A stretch of DNA of 46,826 nucleotides from Erysipelotrichaceae bacterium (GTDB lineage: Bacteria; Bacillota_I; Bacilli_A; RFN20; CAG-826): the NCBI GenBank assembly GCA_015059105.1, contig SVBB01000011.1, forward strand, positions 1 to 46,826, given 5' to 3'. The notes beneath the pieces were generated by a model. It was not told where the DNA came from, did no database searches, and worked only from the letters and a program-made list of their open reading frames with translations. Positions within the stretch are counted from its first letter, which is position 1. Each line of letters opens with the position of its first letter. Made by a program: the position numbers and the translations under genes. Below, piece after piece: positions 9,701 to 16,796 of the stretch.

Positions 9701-10405
9701 GGAGTTACCATCAGCAAAAATCATAGTGCCACTATTTTTGTTACCTATAAAACTGCCACCACGAATGTTTAAACGACCACCATTGAGCATAACAAATTGA
9801 CCAATGGAAGAATCAAAAGGATCATACACACCTGAGTTACCAATGACAGTGCCACCATACCAGTAGATAGCTCCGGTACCGCTCGTAGTAACCAGAGGGT
9901 AATTGAAACAATGGAAGAAACCGCCAAAAAAACCAGCTTGAGAGTCAGAACTATATTCATCATCTACAATAGCCAAATTATCAACTATGTTGTAACTATG
10001 TAATTTATTTTGGTTGCAATCATAAATCTTTAATATGCCACCATCTTTAACATTGAATAAACCAACGGAACTAGAAGGTGTACCACCATTACCTTTAATA
10101 GCGTGTCCATTTAGACAAATACTGACAGTTTCGCCACTACCAATATTTACGTACTTATTTTTAGTAGTACTATCAATTGTGATATCACTTTCTAAATAAT
10201 AGTTGCCAGACTCAACATCGCCACAATCAAAGAACGATTCAGTTAATGGGGTAGCGAATGTAACTCCATCATGTTGATGTTCTCCATTCGCTTTGACTTC
10301 ATGAATTTCGTTAATTTTGTTGCTGTGATTGATACCGACTGTTGCAGCAGCAAATATACCTAATATTGCCGCAAATGCAAGTACTGTTAATGAAGTTTTT
10401 TTCAT
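6734..10405 (-). CDS. Large surface protein: parallel beta-helix, beta-sandwich modules, C-terminal membrane anchor
   Basis: I place the start at 10405 (MKKTSLTVLAFAAILGIF): AAAGGAGAGG lies 3 nt upstream and a typical signal peptide follows. An ATG at 10474 would add 23 residues without a ribosome site. The result is 1223 aa. After the signal, about residues 60-620 are a right-handed parallel beta-helix, rich in Asn and GG(A/V)I/GGAV turns. Next come two similar modules, each opening 'HxWxYTA...ITAxCxNPxCPVT' and running into a YDG/MBG-like beta-sandwich; between them lie two copies of a 'P.gw.W..p....G......ATFTP.D.dnYn' repeat. A stalk leads to a membrane helix (about 1138-1162) and a basic cytoplasmic tail of about 60 residues, unusually long for a plain anchor. 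Beta-helices often bind or cut polysaccharide; no catalytic site was recognised. It is first in the operon with aqpZ. Confidence 0.85.
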   Translation of the reverse strand: MKKTSLTVLAFAAILGIFAAATVGINHSNKINEIHEVKANGEHQHDGVTFATPLTESFFDCGDVESGNYYLESDITIDSTTKNKYVNIGSGETVSICLNGHAIKGNGGTPSSSVGLFNVKDGGILKIYDCNQNKLHSYNIVDNLAIVDDEYSSDSQAGFFGGFFHCFNYPLVTTSGTGAIYWYGGTVIGNSGVYDPFDSSIGQFVMLNGGRLNIRGGSFIGNKNSGTMIFADGNSTVNIDKASDNSNNLYFGFNTGNDAGVIFAGSDTFVEVRNSRFLCNSNLNADSGYGGVIYANGDLDCKNCQFEQNTAVNGYGGAVAIIRPYECGAGRGASFESCEFLGNEAHGVLDDDHSGGEGGAVYVRTSHPSDETNLFAFTNCSFDRNSATNCGGAIYLMDRSNSNSWLDIQGSTFGRNYVDTTAKKLGLGGAICVQANTDNIDSETPLPTSGFLNLSDASFGSNFGSEGGAIYFEATAGLRGSIFSNDTRFAYNDAARRGGAISIKSSRYAEDVSLTLANGTSISSNTTKGLGGGVYADNVLIKFWGAKDVVVKDNKGTNDTVSNIYLPRKASTLTTATKNEESYIVFDGTPLGENSSIGISMEVAGDFTKNVTEEISSANVDYFFSDDSDYFVSLNSETDQLTLSVPHTHSWSYTAIGNKITAACSNPDCPVTEGLTLELEAPASLTYDGNAKVASLKTGYSSAAFPNPTIKYYQGTAEAASCVNAGTYTAKVTYGDATAELEFTIAKATPTPTAVTDRNAVYGQSLSDIELPDGWTWNTPTDKVGNVGTRVHKATFTPEDADDYNTVEQDVNVIVAKADPEYTVPTGIKALHDKTLSTVTLPTGWSWDEPTTNVGSELGNKVFKATFTPADTDNYNIVEHVDVTVEVVDHEHAWTYTANDGSITAVCGNPECPVTTGLTLTLEAPSGQLYYDGEAKLAVLKAGYSEEAFPNIVVKYFQGTTEVNECVNVGKYTAKVTFGNATAEVSFEILGKTIVDPTQSAASVEIDDAVVPENITLRVEVRTDVVEKDIAEDYAKIQAKLEQNEQISKVYDVKLIQTTGGIEKEIQPSDIQPGLKITVKMAIPEGIDIAKSRILHIHNVNDMEFVTDYKVEGNDIVFEIDRLSQFAFINKVETGLPGWAIALIVIGGLLLLCCLFIIILFFIRPKYTIDYTKKKVIRVIITRKHDNILLLRDVRLRKIRRNEEDVYKNKDDASNALEEHLKQ

Positions 10406-10438
10406 AATCCTCTCCTTTATCAAATTAGGTTTTCTATA

Positions 10439-10458
10439 CACGTTAATAATTACACGTG
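10439..10458. promoter_or_regulatory. Palindrome overlapping the leftward promoter region
   Basis: CACGT and ACGTG arms separated by 10 bp, lying over a weak -10-like TATAGA, about 35 bp upstream of the start at 10405. It could be an operator for the beta-helix/aqpZ operon. Single occurrence only. Confidence 0.3.
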
Positions 10459-10523
10459 CATACCGCATAAACATTCATTATTTAAATATATAAGTAATAG
10501 ATTGGGAAGAATGTTTCTCATAG

Positions 10524-10540
10524 TGTTTCACATTGAAACA
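10524..10540. promoter_or_regulatory. Perfect inverted repeat between divergent operons
   Basis: TGTTTCA-CAT-TGAAACA, with a further ATGTTTCTCAT just to the left. It lies between the beta-helix operon and the XRE-receiver gene, so it is a plausible operator for that regulator at both promoters. Binding is inferred from position only. Confidence 0.5.
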
Positions 10541-10581
10541 TTTTTCTCATTTCCGTAAATATATGTATATTATTTCGTCTT

Positions 10582-10589
10582 GATATAAT
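10582..10589 (+). promoter_or_regulatory. Extended -10 promoter of the XRE-receiver operon
   Basis: TGATATAAT fits the TGn-TATAAT extended -10 consensus, 30 bp upstream of the start at 10619. No convincing -35 is present, as is common for extended -10 promoters. Confidence 0.55.
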
Positions 10590-10618
10590 AAATTATGATT
10601 ATATGTAAGGTGAAACAG

Positions 10619-11215
10619 ATGAAACAAACATTTGGACAAGCGCTTCTAGCGGCAAGAAAACAAAAAGGACTATCGCAACAAGAGTTTGCTGATCTTATTC
10701 CCGTGAATCGTTCCAGCGTTGCAAACTGGGAGGCAGATAGACGTCTTCCAAATGCGACAATTATAGCGAAAATTGCTGAGATATTTGACGTGGATGTCAC
10801 CGAGCTTTTAGACGCTGCAAATGATATAGATAATCATCCAAATGTTATTATTGTTGACGATAATAAAATCATCTTAGCTGGTGGCACTCCAATTATTGAA
10901 CAAGCCCTTCCAAATGCTAATGTTATAGGATTCACTAAGCCTTCTGAAGCCATGAAATACGCTAAAGACAATCGTGTTGCTCTAGCGTTCTTAGATATAG
11001 AGCTAGGCATTACTAACGGATTAGATATATGTAATTCATTACTTGAGATCAATCCTCGCACCAATGTGATATTCCTCACCGCTTACCCAGAATATTCAAT
11101 TAAAGCTTGGAATACAGAAGCCTCTGGTTTCATGGTTAAACCAATTACTTTAGAAGGAGTAAAAGAGCAACTTAAAAAGTTACGTCACCCATTCCCAACA
11201 GGAGCCATTAACTAA
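10619..11215 (+). CDS. XRE-type HTH fused to a response-regulator receiver domain
   Basis: I choose the ATG at 10619 (MKQTFGQAL), which has AAGGTG 6 nt upstream, over the ATG at 10595; this gives 198 aa. Residues 1-65 are a Cro/CI-type helix-turn-helix (LAARKQKGLSQQEFADLIPV, then RSSVANWEADRRLPN). Residues about 75-190 are a CheY-like receiver with all key residues: the acidic pair in IIVDDN, the phosphorylated Asp in AFLDIELG, Thr in IFLTAY and Lys in FMVKPI. The usual order, receiver first, is reversed. Its stop overlaps the next start (TAATG), which couples it to a LytS-like kinase that should phosphorylate it. Targets probably include its own promoter and the divergent beta-helix/aqpZ/mscS operon; this is inferred. 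Confidence 0.88.
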   Translation: MKQTFGQALLAARKQKGLSQQEFADLIPVNRSSVANWEADRRLPNATIIAKIAEIFDVDVTELLDAANDIDNHPNVIIVDDNKIILAGGTPIIEQALPNANVIGFTKPSEAMKYAKDNRVALAFLDIELGITNGLDICNSLLEINPRTNVIFLTAYPEYSIKAWNTEASGFMVKPITLEGVKEQLKKLRHPFPTGAIN

Positions 11216-12498
11216 TGAATAATGAGAGTAGCGATATCTTAATATATGCCTACTTTTTTGTAGGTGGAGCTTTATTCTTACTCGTCTTATTAGGTTTAGT
11301 CGCTTCTTCTATATTTCCAACTTTAAACAAAAGAAGCAAGGTGTTCTTCATCTCTTCTTTTTCATTAATGATTATTAGTATTATTGCTTATGTTATTGAT
11401 GTATTAATCTACACTAATCCCACACTTGCATGGGTAGAAAGAATCATCGCTTTTATTGAAACACTTCTACCTTCGCTTTTAATGCCTATATTAACAGTCT
11501 ATGTTCTCCACTGCTGCAACAAAAATATCCGCAAAAACCCAATATTTTATATTAATATCGCTTTATGCTTAGCTTTATTTGTCTTATTAATCATCGCTCA
11601 ATTAACGGATGCAATATATTACTTCACCGATGAAAACGAGTTCATCCGCGGAGACTTTTATTGGGTTTTAATTGCCCCTATGCTTGCGTTGATCGCTATT
11701 AATTTAGGACAGATTATTTATAGAAGAAAAGAATTAGGTAAGAAATACTTTATCGCGTTTCTTATTTATCTTCTTCCGGTATTAATTATCATGACCTTAC
11801 AAACATTTATATCTGTCTTCATTTATATCGTGATCGCGGTATCAATAAGTGCACTATCAATGTTTGGCATTATCATGACTGATCAAATAGAACAATATCT
11901 ACGTCAACAAAAAGAAATCGCTGATCAAAAAGCAAGCATTGCCGTTTTACAAATGCGTCCTCACTTCATCTATAACACGATGACTAGCATCTATTATTTA
12001 TGTGAACAAGATCCGAAAAAAGCTCAACAAGTCACTCTAGACTTCACTACTTATCTCCGCAAAAACTTCAATGCGATTACCGGTAAAGAGCCAATTCCTT
12101 TTGTAGAAGAACTAGAACATACACGCGCTTATCTAGCTGTTGTACAAGCACAATATGAAGATAACCTTTTAGTGGAATTTGATACACCTCATACTCAATT
12201 CCGTGTACCACCACTAACTTTACAACCACTTGTTGAAAATTCCGTTAAATACGGACTAAATATTGATTCTACTGAACCATTACGAGTTTCTGTTAGAACA
12301 GAAAAAGTTGATAATGGCAGCGTTATTATCGTTAGCGATACTGGCCATGGTATCGCAAATAAAGATAATGGGGAACCACATATTGCTTTAAATAATATTC
12401 GTGAACGTCTATCGGCAATTAAAGGGACATTAACCATTTCACCAAATGAAAATGGGGGCACTATTGTTAGCATCTATATTCCAGATAATAACGAATAG
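11215..12498 (+). CDS. LytS-like sensor histidine kinase
   Basis: A 427-aa protein. About residues 10-215 hold six or seven hydrophobic helices with no large outside domain, suggesting that it senses something in or at the membrane. A short coiled stretch leads to the His_kinase segment QMRPHFIYNTMTSIYYL, with the phospho-acceptor at His249. The ATPase domain follows, with the N box (LQPLVENSVKYGL) and a G box (VIIVSDTGHGI). This is the LytS/YehU class, which normally pairs with LytTR regulators; here the adjacent partner is the XRE-receiver protein. Translation is coupled through the TAATG overlap, and GGAG lies 7-8 nt before the ATG. The divergent operon carries a water channel and an MscS channel, so membrane state or turgor is a reasonable guess for the signal. 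Confidence 0.9.
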   Translation: MNNESSDILIYAYFFVGGALFLLVLLGLVASSIFPTLNKRSKVFFISSFSLMIISIIAYVIDVLIYTNPTLAWVERIIAFIETLLPSLLMPILTVYVLHCCNKNIRKNPIFYINIALCLALFVLLIIAQLTDAIYYFTDENEFIRGDFYWVLIAPMLALIAINLGQIIYRRKELGKKYFIAFLIYLLPVLIIMTLQTFISVFIYIVIAVSISALSMFGIIMTDQIEQYLRQQKEIADQKASIAVLQMRPHFIYNTMTSIYYLCEQDPKKAQQVTLDFTTYLRKNFNAITGKEPIPFVEELEHTRAYLAVVQAQYEDNLLVEFDTPHTQFRVPPLTLQPLVENSVKYGLNIDSTEPLRVSVRTEKVDNGSVIIVSDTGHGIANKDNGEPHIALNNIRERLSAIKGTLTISPNENGGTIVSIYIPDNNE

Positions 12499-12521
12499 AG
12501 CCCACCATTAAAGCAAATTCA

Positions 12522-12615
12522 TGTATCGACAATTGGGCCTTAAATCATATTAGGGTACGGACAATTGAAGACAGGGTTGATTGTCAGAACACGTACGTAA
12601 AAGTGCGTGTTTTTA
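12522..12615 (+). repeat. About 94-bp dispersed repeat, copy B
   Basis: Aligns with 1179-1270 at roughly three quarters identity by eye, including the 20-bp motif GACAATTGAAGACAGGGTTG (12560-12579) and the hairpin with T-run at the end. It directly follows the kinase stop codon. No open reading frame lies inside. Confidence 0.45.
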
Positions 12616-12617
12616 TT
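12588..12617 (+). terminator. Terminator of the XRE-receiver/kinase operon
   Basis: Stem AACACGTAC (12588-12596) with GTGCGTGTT (12603-12611), then TTTATTTATT. It lies about 90 bp past the kinase stop and forms the end of repeat copy B. Confidence 0.65.
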
Positions 12618-12633
12618 TATTGTGCCTTTTTGA

Positions 12634-15204
12634 TTAAGGTTCAACACCTTCGTCTTCAGGTGGATCTTTCTCCTTAGCTTTTGCTTCAGCGGTTTCCTCG
12701 TTAATAATATTAAGTTTTTTAGGCGCTAGATCAGCTTGTAAGTTCTTTTGGAATTCATCTTGATTGATGATGTTATTATTGTTCACCGCTAATTCAGGAT
12801 TCTTTTCTGCTTCTTTTTCTCTTTTTTCCGCTTCATAAGCGTTAATAACTGAGTCACAGAATTCCACTCTCTTCTTTGCCGTCTTGCTCAAGCGATTGAA
12901 ATCAGTTCCTTCTGGCATCTTATATGCTTTATAAGCTTTCGCACAAGCATATAAGGCATCCTTATCACCGAATATTGGGCTATTCATATCGCAGACACCC
13001 TTTGCAACTTTTTGTAAGGCGGTATATTCCTTAGAAGTTGTTCCTCTAATCCATTCATACCAACCACCTCTATTATCTTTGATGATTTTTGGGAAGGTTT
13101 TTCCAACGTTATAACCATTTGGTTTGTGATTGAATTCGTTGAATTTTGTAAAGAATTCTCCGTTGTCTTTCTCGTGCGCGATTAACCAAGCACGATTGTA
13201 TCCTCTTTTGACTTCATTTAAACTTTCCACATCATCATTTTGGAATTTATATACTTTCTTATCGATGGTTTGAATTGGGTCCACTAAGAAGTTATTAATT
13301 TCTTCTCTTAATTTAGGATCATTTACACTAGCAGTGGATAAGTTATTCTCTTTTAGATAATCGACGAAGTATTGTCTTCCCGCTGCGATAACTCCCCCAG
13401 CGTTATAACAGATGAAATCATCACCAGCGCCTTTTAAGAATTCTCCTTCATGGTAAGCCATATATTTTCTTTCTGTGCAGAAATCCTTGATGGCTTTAGT
13501 AATTCTCTTATATTCTTCATCAACTGGAGTATTCGCGTGCTTTCTAACACTAGCGGAATAATCTTTAACCACTCCTCCAAGAGTCGCATCTTCTTTACCG
13601 TAATTAGGGCTTACTTCGTATAATTTATCAACGTTATCACCTTCTACAAAGAGGTACTTCAAACGGTGAATATCTGGTTTATTGTTGGTGCTGAACATCT
13701 CCTCAGGAGTTAAATAATAGAGCCTATTATAATCCTTAACAACCATTGAAATAATGGTGTTTTTCACTGCTGTATTATTGTCTGGAGAAGTATTTGCTAA
13801 GAACTCCATACCTCTACCACCTGACATATTGTATCTAGAGAGTTCAGCATAAGAACTGGAACTAAAATATAAAGCATGTGCCATTCTTTTACCTAAAGTG
13901 TTCTCTTCGCTGCGAGGTAAATATATTCTATCGGTATCCGCTTGAGTAATTTTCTTTGCTCCTATTAAGAACGACTTAGTTGGATGCTCTACATAGTCTT
14001 CTAATGAGACACCCGCTGCTTTTGCTGAACCTTTGAGTTGCATAAAACCACTGAGGAAAACAACAGCTTTAGATTTCTCAAAGTCGTATTTTGGAGGGAG
14101 GTCTGGTTTCCAGTTTGCTAAATCGCCGTCTCCTGCATCTCCTGGTCTACCTGAATAGAGGTTACCAGGTAAAGAGACTTCATCTAAATCAAAGTTCTTT
14201 TCAATATAATCAAATATTCTATCGTATTTCGCACTGACTTCTTTCACATTGTTGGTGAGCTGGTTAATTTCTTGAAGTTTTGCTTTCTTTTCTTCTTCAC
14301 TAGTTAAAGTAGAATATTTGACAAGTGCGTTTTTTAGTTTATAGTTCGCGCTAAAATAATCCGCTAAACCATATTCTTTACTACCACTTTCACCTAAAAC
14401 ATTATCGCCTTGTAATAGGCCTTCTTTACGAAGCTCTTCATCTAATTCAAATAATTTATTCTTATAATCTTCCGAATAGGATGGTTCCATTTCAAAGATT
14501 GGTTTAAAATACTCAATATTCTCTGGATGGGCGGCAAATGATGGGGAGATAGTTCCCTTGCTCTTTGAGCCATTGACAACCTTATTTGGATCCAAATTGT
14601 TTTCGATTACGAAGTCAGTAAACTTTTCATGAGCTTCCACCATTCTTATGTTCGAGATGGCATCGATAACGTCATCAACGAGGTTTTGGCCTGTCTTTTG
14701 AATCATCTCATTATTGGCGTAATCAAGAGTGGCTTTTAACTGTTCAGCTTCTTCACCCTGATAATATTCATCAACATCTTTTTTAATATCGTTAACAATA
14801 TTTTCTAATGGATGTTTATTGCTGCGAATCTGAGGATCGCATTTCTCAAATAATTTTTCTAAACCTTCTTTATCTGGAACTTCTTTATCGATTACTTCGA
14901 GGAGTTCATCAAAGTCGATATCAGGAATTTTAATCTCACCATATCTACCAGGAGTGATTGTTTCAATACGATTACCTTTAAGAAGATCGTGATTTCTTGC
15001 AATAAAAGCATCATATGCATCTTTTCCACCAAATAGTTTCGGGGAATTATTTAATGACAAAAAGAATTTCCATGTTTGCGCGCCAATTTGTCTGATATTT
15101 AATAAATTATCAAACTTCAACGCTTTGCTTGGATCAGCTTTTCTTAACTCCTCAAATTCTTTAAGGGCTTTTATTTGTTTTTTTAGTTCTTCTTTATAGC
15201 TCAT
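12634..15204 (-). CDS. TTSKEY-module protein A (856 aa), candidate T4SS cargo
   Basis: I do not recognise this family. No signal peptide or membrane segment is visible, and composition is charged and mainly helical. The C-terminal part (about 700-790) carries the module shared with four other proteins in the window: RGGWYEWIRGTTSKEYTAL, then an Asn-Ser-Pro turn, an AKAYKAYK helix and an RVEFCDSVINAYE helix. The long N-terminal 690 residues do not resemble the other four, so this is a different head on the same tail module. The end is acidic and Pro-rich (PPEDEGVEP). It has its own promoter of the double-heptamer type (15234-15267) and AAGGAG before the ATG; a terminator isolates it from fucO upstream. 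Export through the neighbouring T4SS-like machine is proposed from co-regulation and the shared module; no enzymatic motif was seen. Confidence 0.75.
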   Translation of the reverse strand: MSYKEELKKQIKALKEFEELRKADPSKALKFDNLLNIRQIGAQTWKFFLSLNNSPKLFGGKDAYDAFIARNHDLLKGNRIETITPGRYGEIKIPDIDFDELLEVIDKEVPDKEGLEKLFEKCDPQIRSNKHPLENIVNDIKKDVDEYYQGEEAEQLKATLDYANNEMIQKTGQNLVDDVIDAISNIRMVEAHEKFTDFVIENNLDPNKVVNGSKSKGTISPSFAAHPENIEYFKPIFEMEPSYSEDYKNKLFELDEELRKEGLLQGDNVLGESGSKEYGLADYFSANYKLKNALVKYSTLTSEEEKKAKLQEINQLTNNVKEVSAKYDRIFDYIEKNFDLDEVSLPGNLYSGRPGDAGDGDLANWKPDLPPKYDFEKSKAVVFLSGFMQLKGSAKAAGVSLEDYVEHPTKSFLIGAKKITQADTDRIYLPRSEENTLGKRMAHALYFSSSSYAELSRYNMSGGRGMEFLANTSPDNNTAVKNTIISMVVKDYNRLYYLTPEEMFSTNNKPDIHRLKYLFVEGDNVDKLYEVSPNYGKEDATLGGVVKDYSASVRKHANTPVDEEYKRITKAIKDFCTERKYMAYHEGEFLKGAGDDFICYNAGGVIAAGRQYFVDYLKENNLSTASVNDPKLREEINNFLVDPIQTIDKKVYKFQNDDVESLNEVKRGYNRAWLIAHEKDNGEFFTKFNEFNHKPNGYNVGKTFPKIIKDNRGGWYEWIRGTTSKEYTALQKVAKGVCDMNSPIFGDKDALYACAKAYKAYKMPEGTDFNRLSKTAKKRVEFCDSVINAYEAEKREKEAEKNPELAVNNNNIINQDEFQKNLQADLAPKKLNIINEETAEAKAKEKDPPEDEGVEP

Positions 15205-15233
15205 AATCGTACTCCTTCATTAAAGCCATTAAT

Positions 15234-15267
15234 ATAATAGAACACGCTGTGCCACAATAGTGCCACA
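15234..15267 (-). promoter_or_regulatory. Double-heptamer promoter of the 856-aa gene
   Basis: Read on the minus strand: TGTGGCA (15267-15261), CTAT, TGTGGCA (15256-15250), 10 bp, then the -10 box TATTAT (15239-15234). No -35 hexamer is present; the region that should hold it is occupied by the heptamers. One of five such promoters in the window. Confidence 0.8.
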
Positions 15268-15297
15268 ACACATATTTTTACATTGCCTTAATTGTAA

Positions 15298-15326
15298 AAT
15301 AAAACCCTGTAGAAATTCCACAGGGT
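15298..15326 (-). terminator. Terminator after fucO
   Basis: Stem ACCCTGT/ACAGGGT (15320-15326 with 15304-15310), then TTTTATTTT on the minus strand, 25 bp past the fucO stop. Confidence 0.85.
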
Positions 15327-15350
15327 CATTTACTTATTAAAAGTAATTAA

Positions 15351-16496
15351 TTACATCAATTTCTTGAAGAGTGCGACAACTTGTTCGTGAGTAGCTTCTC
15401 TTGGGTTGCCTGGATAGCAAGCATCCGCGAGAGCGTCTTTCGCTAAAGAGTCTAAATCTTCGGCTTTGATTTCTTCACACTTAGTTGGAATACCGACATC
15501 AACAGATAATTGTTTGACAGCGGCAATTGCAGCGTCACGATATTCTTCTTGAGACATCTTATCGACATCTTTGACACCGAAAACACGTGCAATTTCGCGA
15601 TATTTTTCACCAGTGTAGTCTCTATTGAATTCCATAGAGATAGGTAAGAGCATCGCACAGGCTTTACCGTGTGGAACATCATAATATGCAGATAATGTGT
15701 GGGCCATCGCATGGTCAATACCTAAACCGACGTTTGAGAATCCCATACCAGCGATATATTGGGCTAATGCCATATTTTCGCCACCTTTTTCATTACCTGC
15801 GACAGAATCTCTTAAGTTCTTTGCAATCAATTCAATCGCTTTGATGTGGAACATATCAGACATTTCCCACGCTGCTCTAGTAGTATAGCCTTCAATCGCA
15901 TGAGTTAATGCATCCATACCAGTGAATGCTTTTAATGATTTTGGCATTGATGCCATCATATCTGGATCAACGACAGCGACAACTGGCATATCATGTGGGT
16001 CGACACAGACGAATTTTCTCTTCTTTTCAACATCAGTGATAACGTAGTTGATAGTCACTTCTGCAGCAGTACCAGCAGTCGTTGGAACTGCGATAATTGG
16101 TAAGCATGGTTTTTTAGTTGGCGCAACACCTTCTAAGCTTCTCACATCTGCAAATTCTGGGTTAGTAATGATAATACCAATAGCTTTAGCAGTATCCATA
16201 GAAGAACCACCACCGATCGCGACGATCGCGTCAGCCTTAGCTTCTTTAGCAGCGGCAACACCCGCTAAAACGTTTTCAATAGTTGGGTTTGGTTTGATAT
16301 CGCTGAAAAGCTTATAAGCGATACCTGCTTGTTCTAATAAATCAGTGACTTTCGCGGAAACACCGAATTTCACTAACGAGGCATCACTACAAACTAAGAT
16401 GTTCTTAAAGCCTCTAGATTTGATTTCTGGGACAATGTTTAAAATCGCACCTTTCCCGTGGTACGAAGTTTCATTAAGCATAAATCTATTTGCCAT
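15351..16496 (-). CDS. fucO: Lactaldehyde reductase, iron-containing alcohol dehydrogenase family
   Basis: A 381-aa protein, the usual length. It matches E. coli FucO closely as remembered: MANRFMLNETSYHGKGA at the start, IAIGGGSSMDTAKAIG for NAD binding, PTTAGTAAEVTINYVITD, KRKFVCVDPHDMP and DALTHAIEGYTTRAAW. The metal ligands are present: Asp and His in DALTHA, His in MAHTL and His in VPHGKA. It reduces lactaldehyde to 1,2-propanediol with NADH, normally downstream of fucose or rhamnose breakdown; no other gene of that route is nearby. GGAGG precedes the ATG. The upstream region holds the paired palindromes that also occur before the 570-aa gene, so it may be controlled together with the secretion cargo. 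A core metabolic enzyme in this location is odd. A related alcohol dehydrogenase with another aldehyde substrate is possible. Confidence 0.9.
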   Translation of the reverse strand: MANRFMLNETSYHGKGAILNIVPEIKSRGFKNILVCSDASLVKFGVSAKVTDLLEQAGIAYKLFSDIKPNPTIENVLAGVAAAKEAKADAIVAIGGGSSMDTAKAIGIIITNPEFADVRSLEGVAPTKKPCLPIIAVPTTAGTAAEVTINYVITDVEKKRKFVCVDPHDMPVVAVVDPDMMASMPKSLKAFTGMDALTHAIEGYTTRAAWEMSDMFHIKAIELIAKNLRDSVAGNEKGGENMALAQYIAGMGFSNVGLGIDHAMAHTLSAYYDVPHGKACAMLLPISMEFNRDYTGEKYREIARVFGVKDVDKMSQEEYRDAAIAAVKQLSVDVGIPTKCEEIKAEDLDSLAKDALADACYPGNPREATHEQVVALFKKLM

Positions 16497-16597
16497 AATT
16501 TTTCCTCCGATATTATTATCTCATTTACTAAAGTATTTTTTAAAAGATATGAATATAAATGTTTATAAGAAAAGGAAAAATGATATCTATTTATTGA

Positions 16598-16613
16598 CGT
16601 TACGTTTGTAACG
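16598..16613 (-). promoter_or_regulatory. Palindromic site O1 (GTTACAAACGTAAC) before fucO
   Basis: Minus-strand CGTTACAAACGTAACG, 6-bp arms around AAAC. It lies 102 bp upstream of fucO and 120 bp from site O2. It is either a DNA operator (the nearby TetR protein is a candidate binder) or a leader-RNA hairpin with a 4-nt loop. Confidence 0.65.
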
Positions 16614-16671
16614 GCCTTAATCATAATATGGTGTTTTGATATAACGATAATAGGCAATATACCTTTATCAT

Positions 16672-16693
16672 CATCTCTTTAGAGATGAGTATA
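16672..16693 (-). promoter_or_regulatory. Central palindrome and -10 box before fucO
   Basis: CATCTCT-TT-AGAGATG (16672-16687) is a perfect 7+2+7 palindrome, with a -10-like TATACT on the minus strand at 16693-16688. The same arrangement occurs at 22038-22056, equally placed between two palindromic sites. No clear -35 is seen. Confidence 0.5.
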
Positions 16694-16717
16694 ATTGAAT
16701 CATGTTTCATATATAGA

Positions 16718-16733
16718 CGTTACGTTTGTAACG
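16718..16733 (-). promoter_or_regulatory. Palindromic site O2 (GTTACAAACGTAAC) before fucO
   Basis: Identical to O1 over 16 bp and in the same orientation. Its centre lies about 31 bp upstream of the -10-like TATACT, that is near position -43 of the presumed transcript, where a class II activator would bind. Confidence 0.65.
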
Positions 16734-16743
16734 GCAATGAATA

Positions 16744-16769
16744 TAAAAGCGCACATTTTGCTGCGCGCT
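16744..16769 (-). terminator. Terminator after the 504-aa gene
   Basis: Stem AGCGCGCA/TGTGCGCT with one G-U pair (16769-16762 with 16755-16748) and TTTTAT after it on the minus strand, 27 bp past the stop. Confidence 0.8.
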
Positions 16770-16796
16770 CTTATTTTACCTAAACAATGTTTTTTA

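Noticed and set aside
10406..10474. Upstream start for the beta-helix protein (ATG 10474)
   Set aside because: It has no ribosome site and would bury the signal peptide; ATG 10405 has AAAGGAGAGG directly upstream.
16598..16613. Palindrome O1 as a simple terminator
   Set aside because: No T-run follows on either strand, and all four copies keep the same loop, which terminators do not need.
16637..16684. Small ORF of about 17 codons in the fucO leader
   Set aside because: No convincing ribosome site and no counterpart in the matching region before the 570-aa gene.
16598..16733. Region between O1 and O2 as a MITE
   Set aside because: No target-site duplication was found, and the sequence between the sites differs from the 21965-22099 region; only spacing and palindromes are shared.
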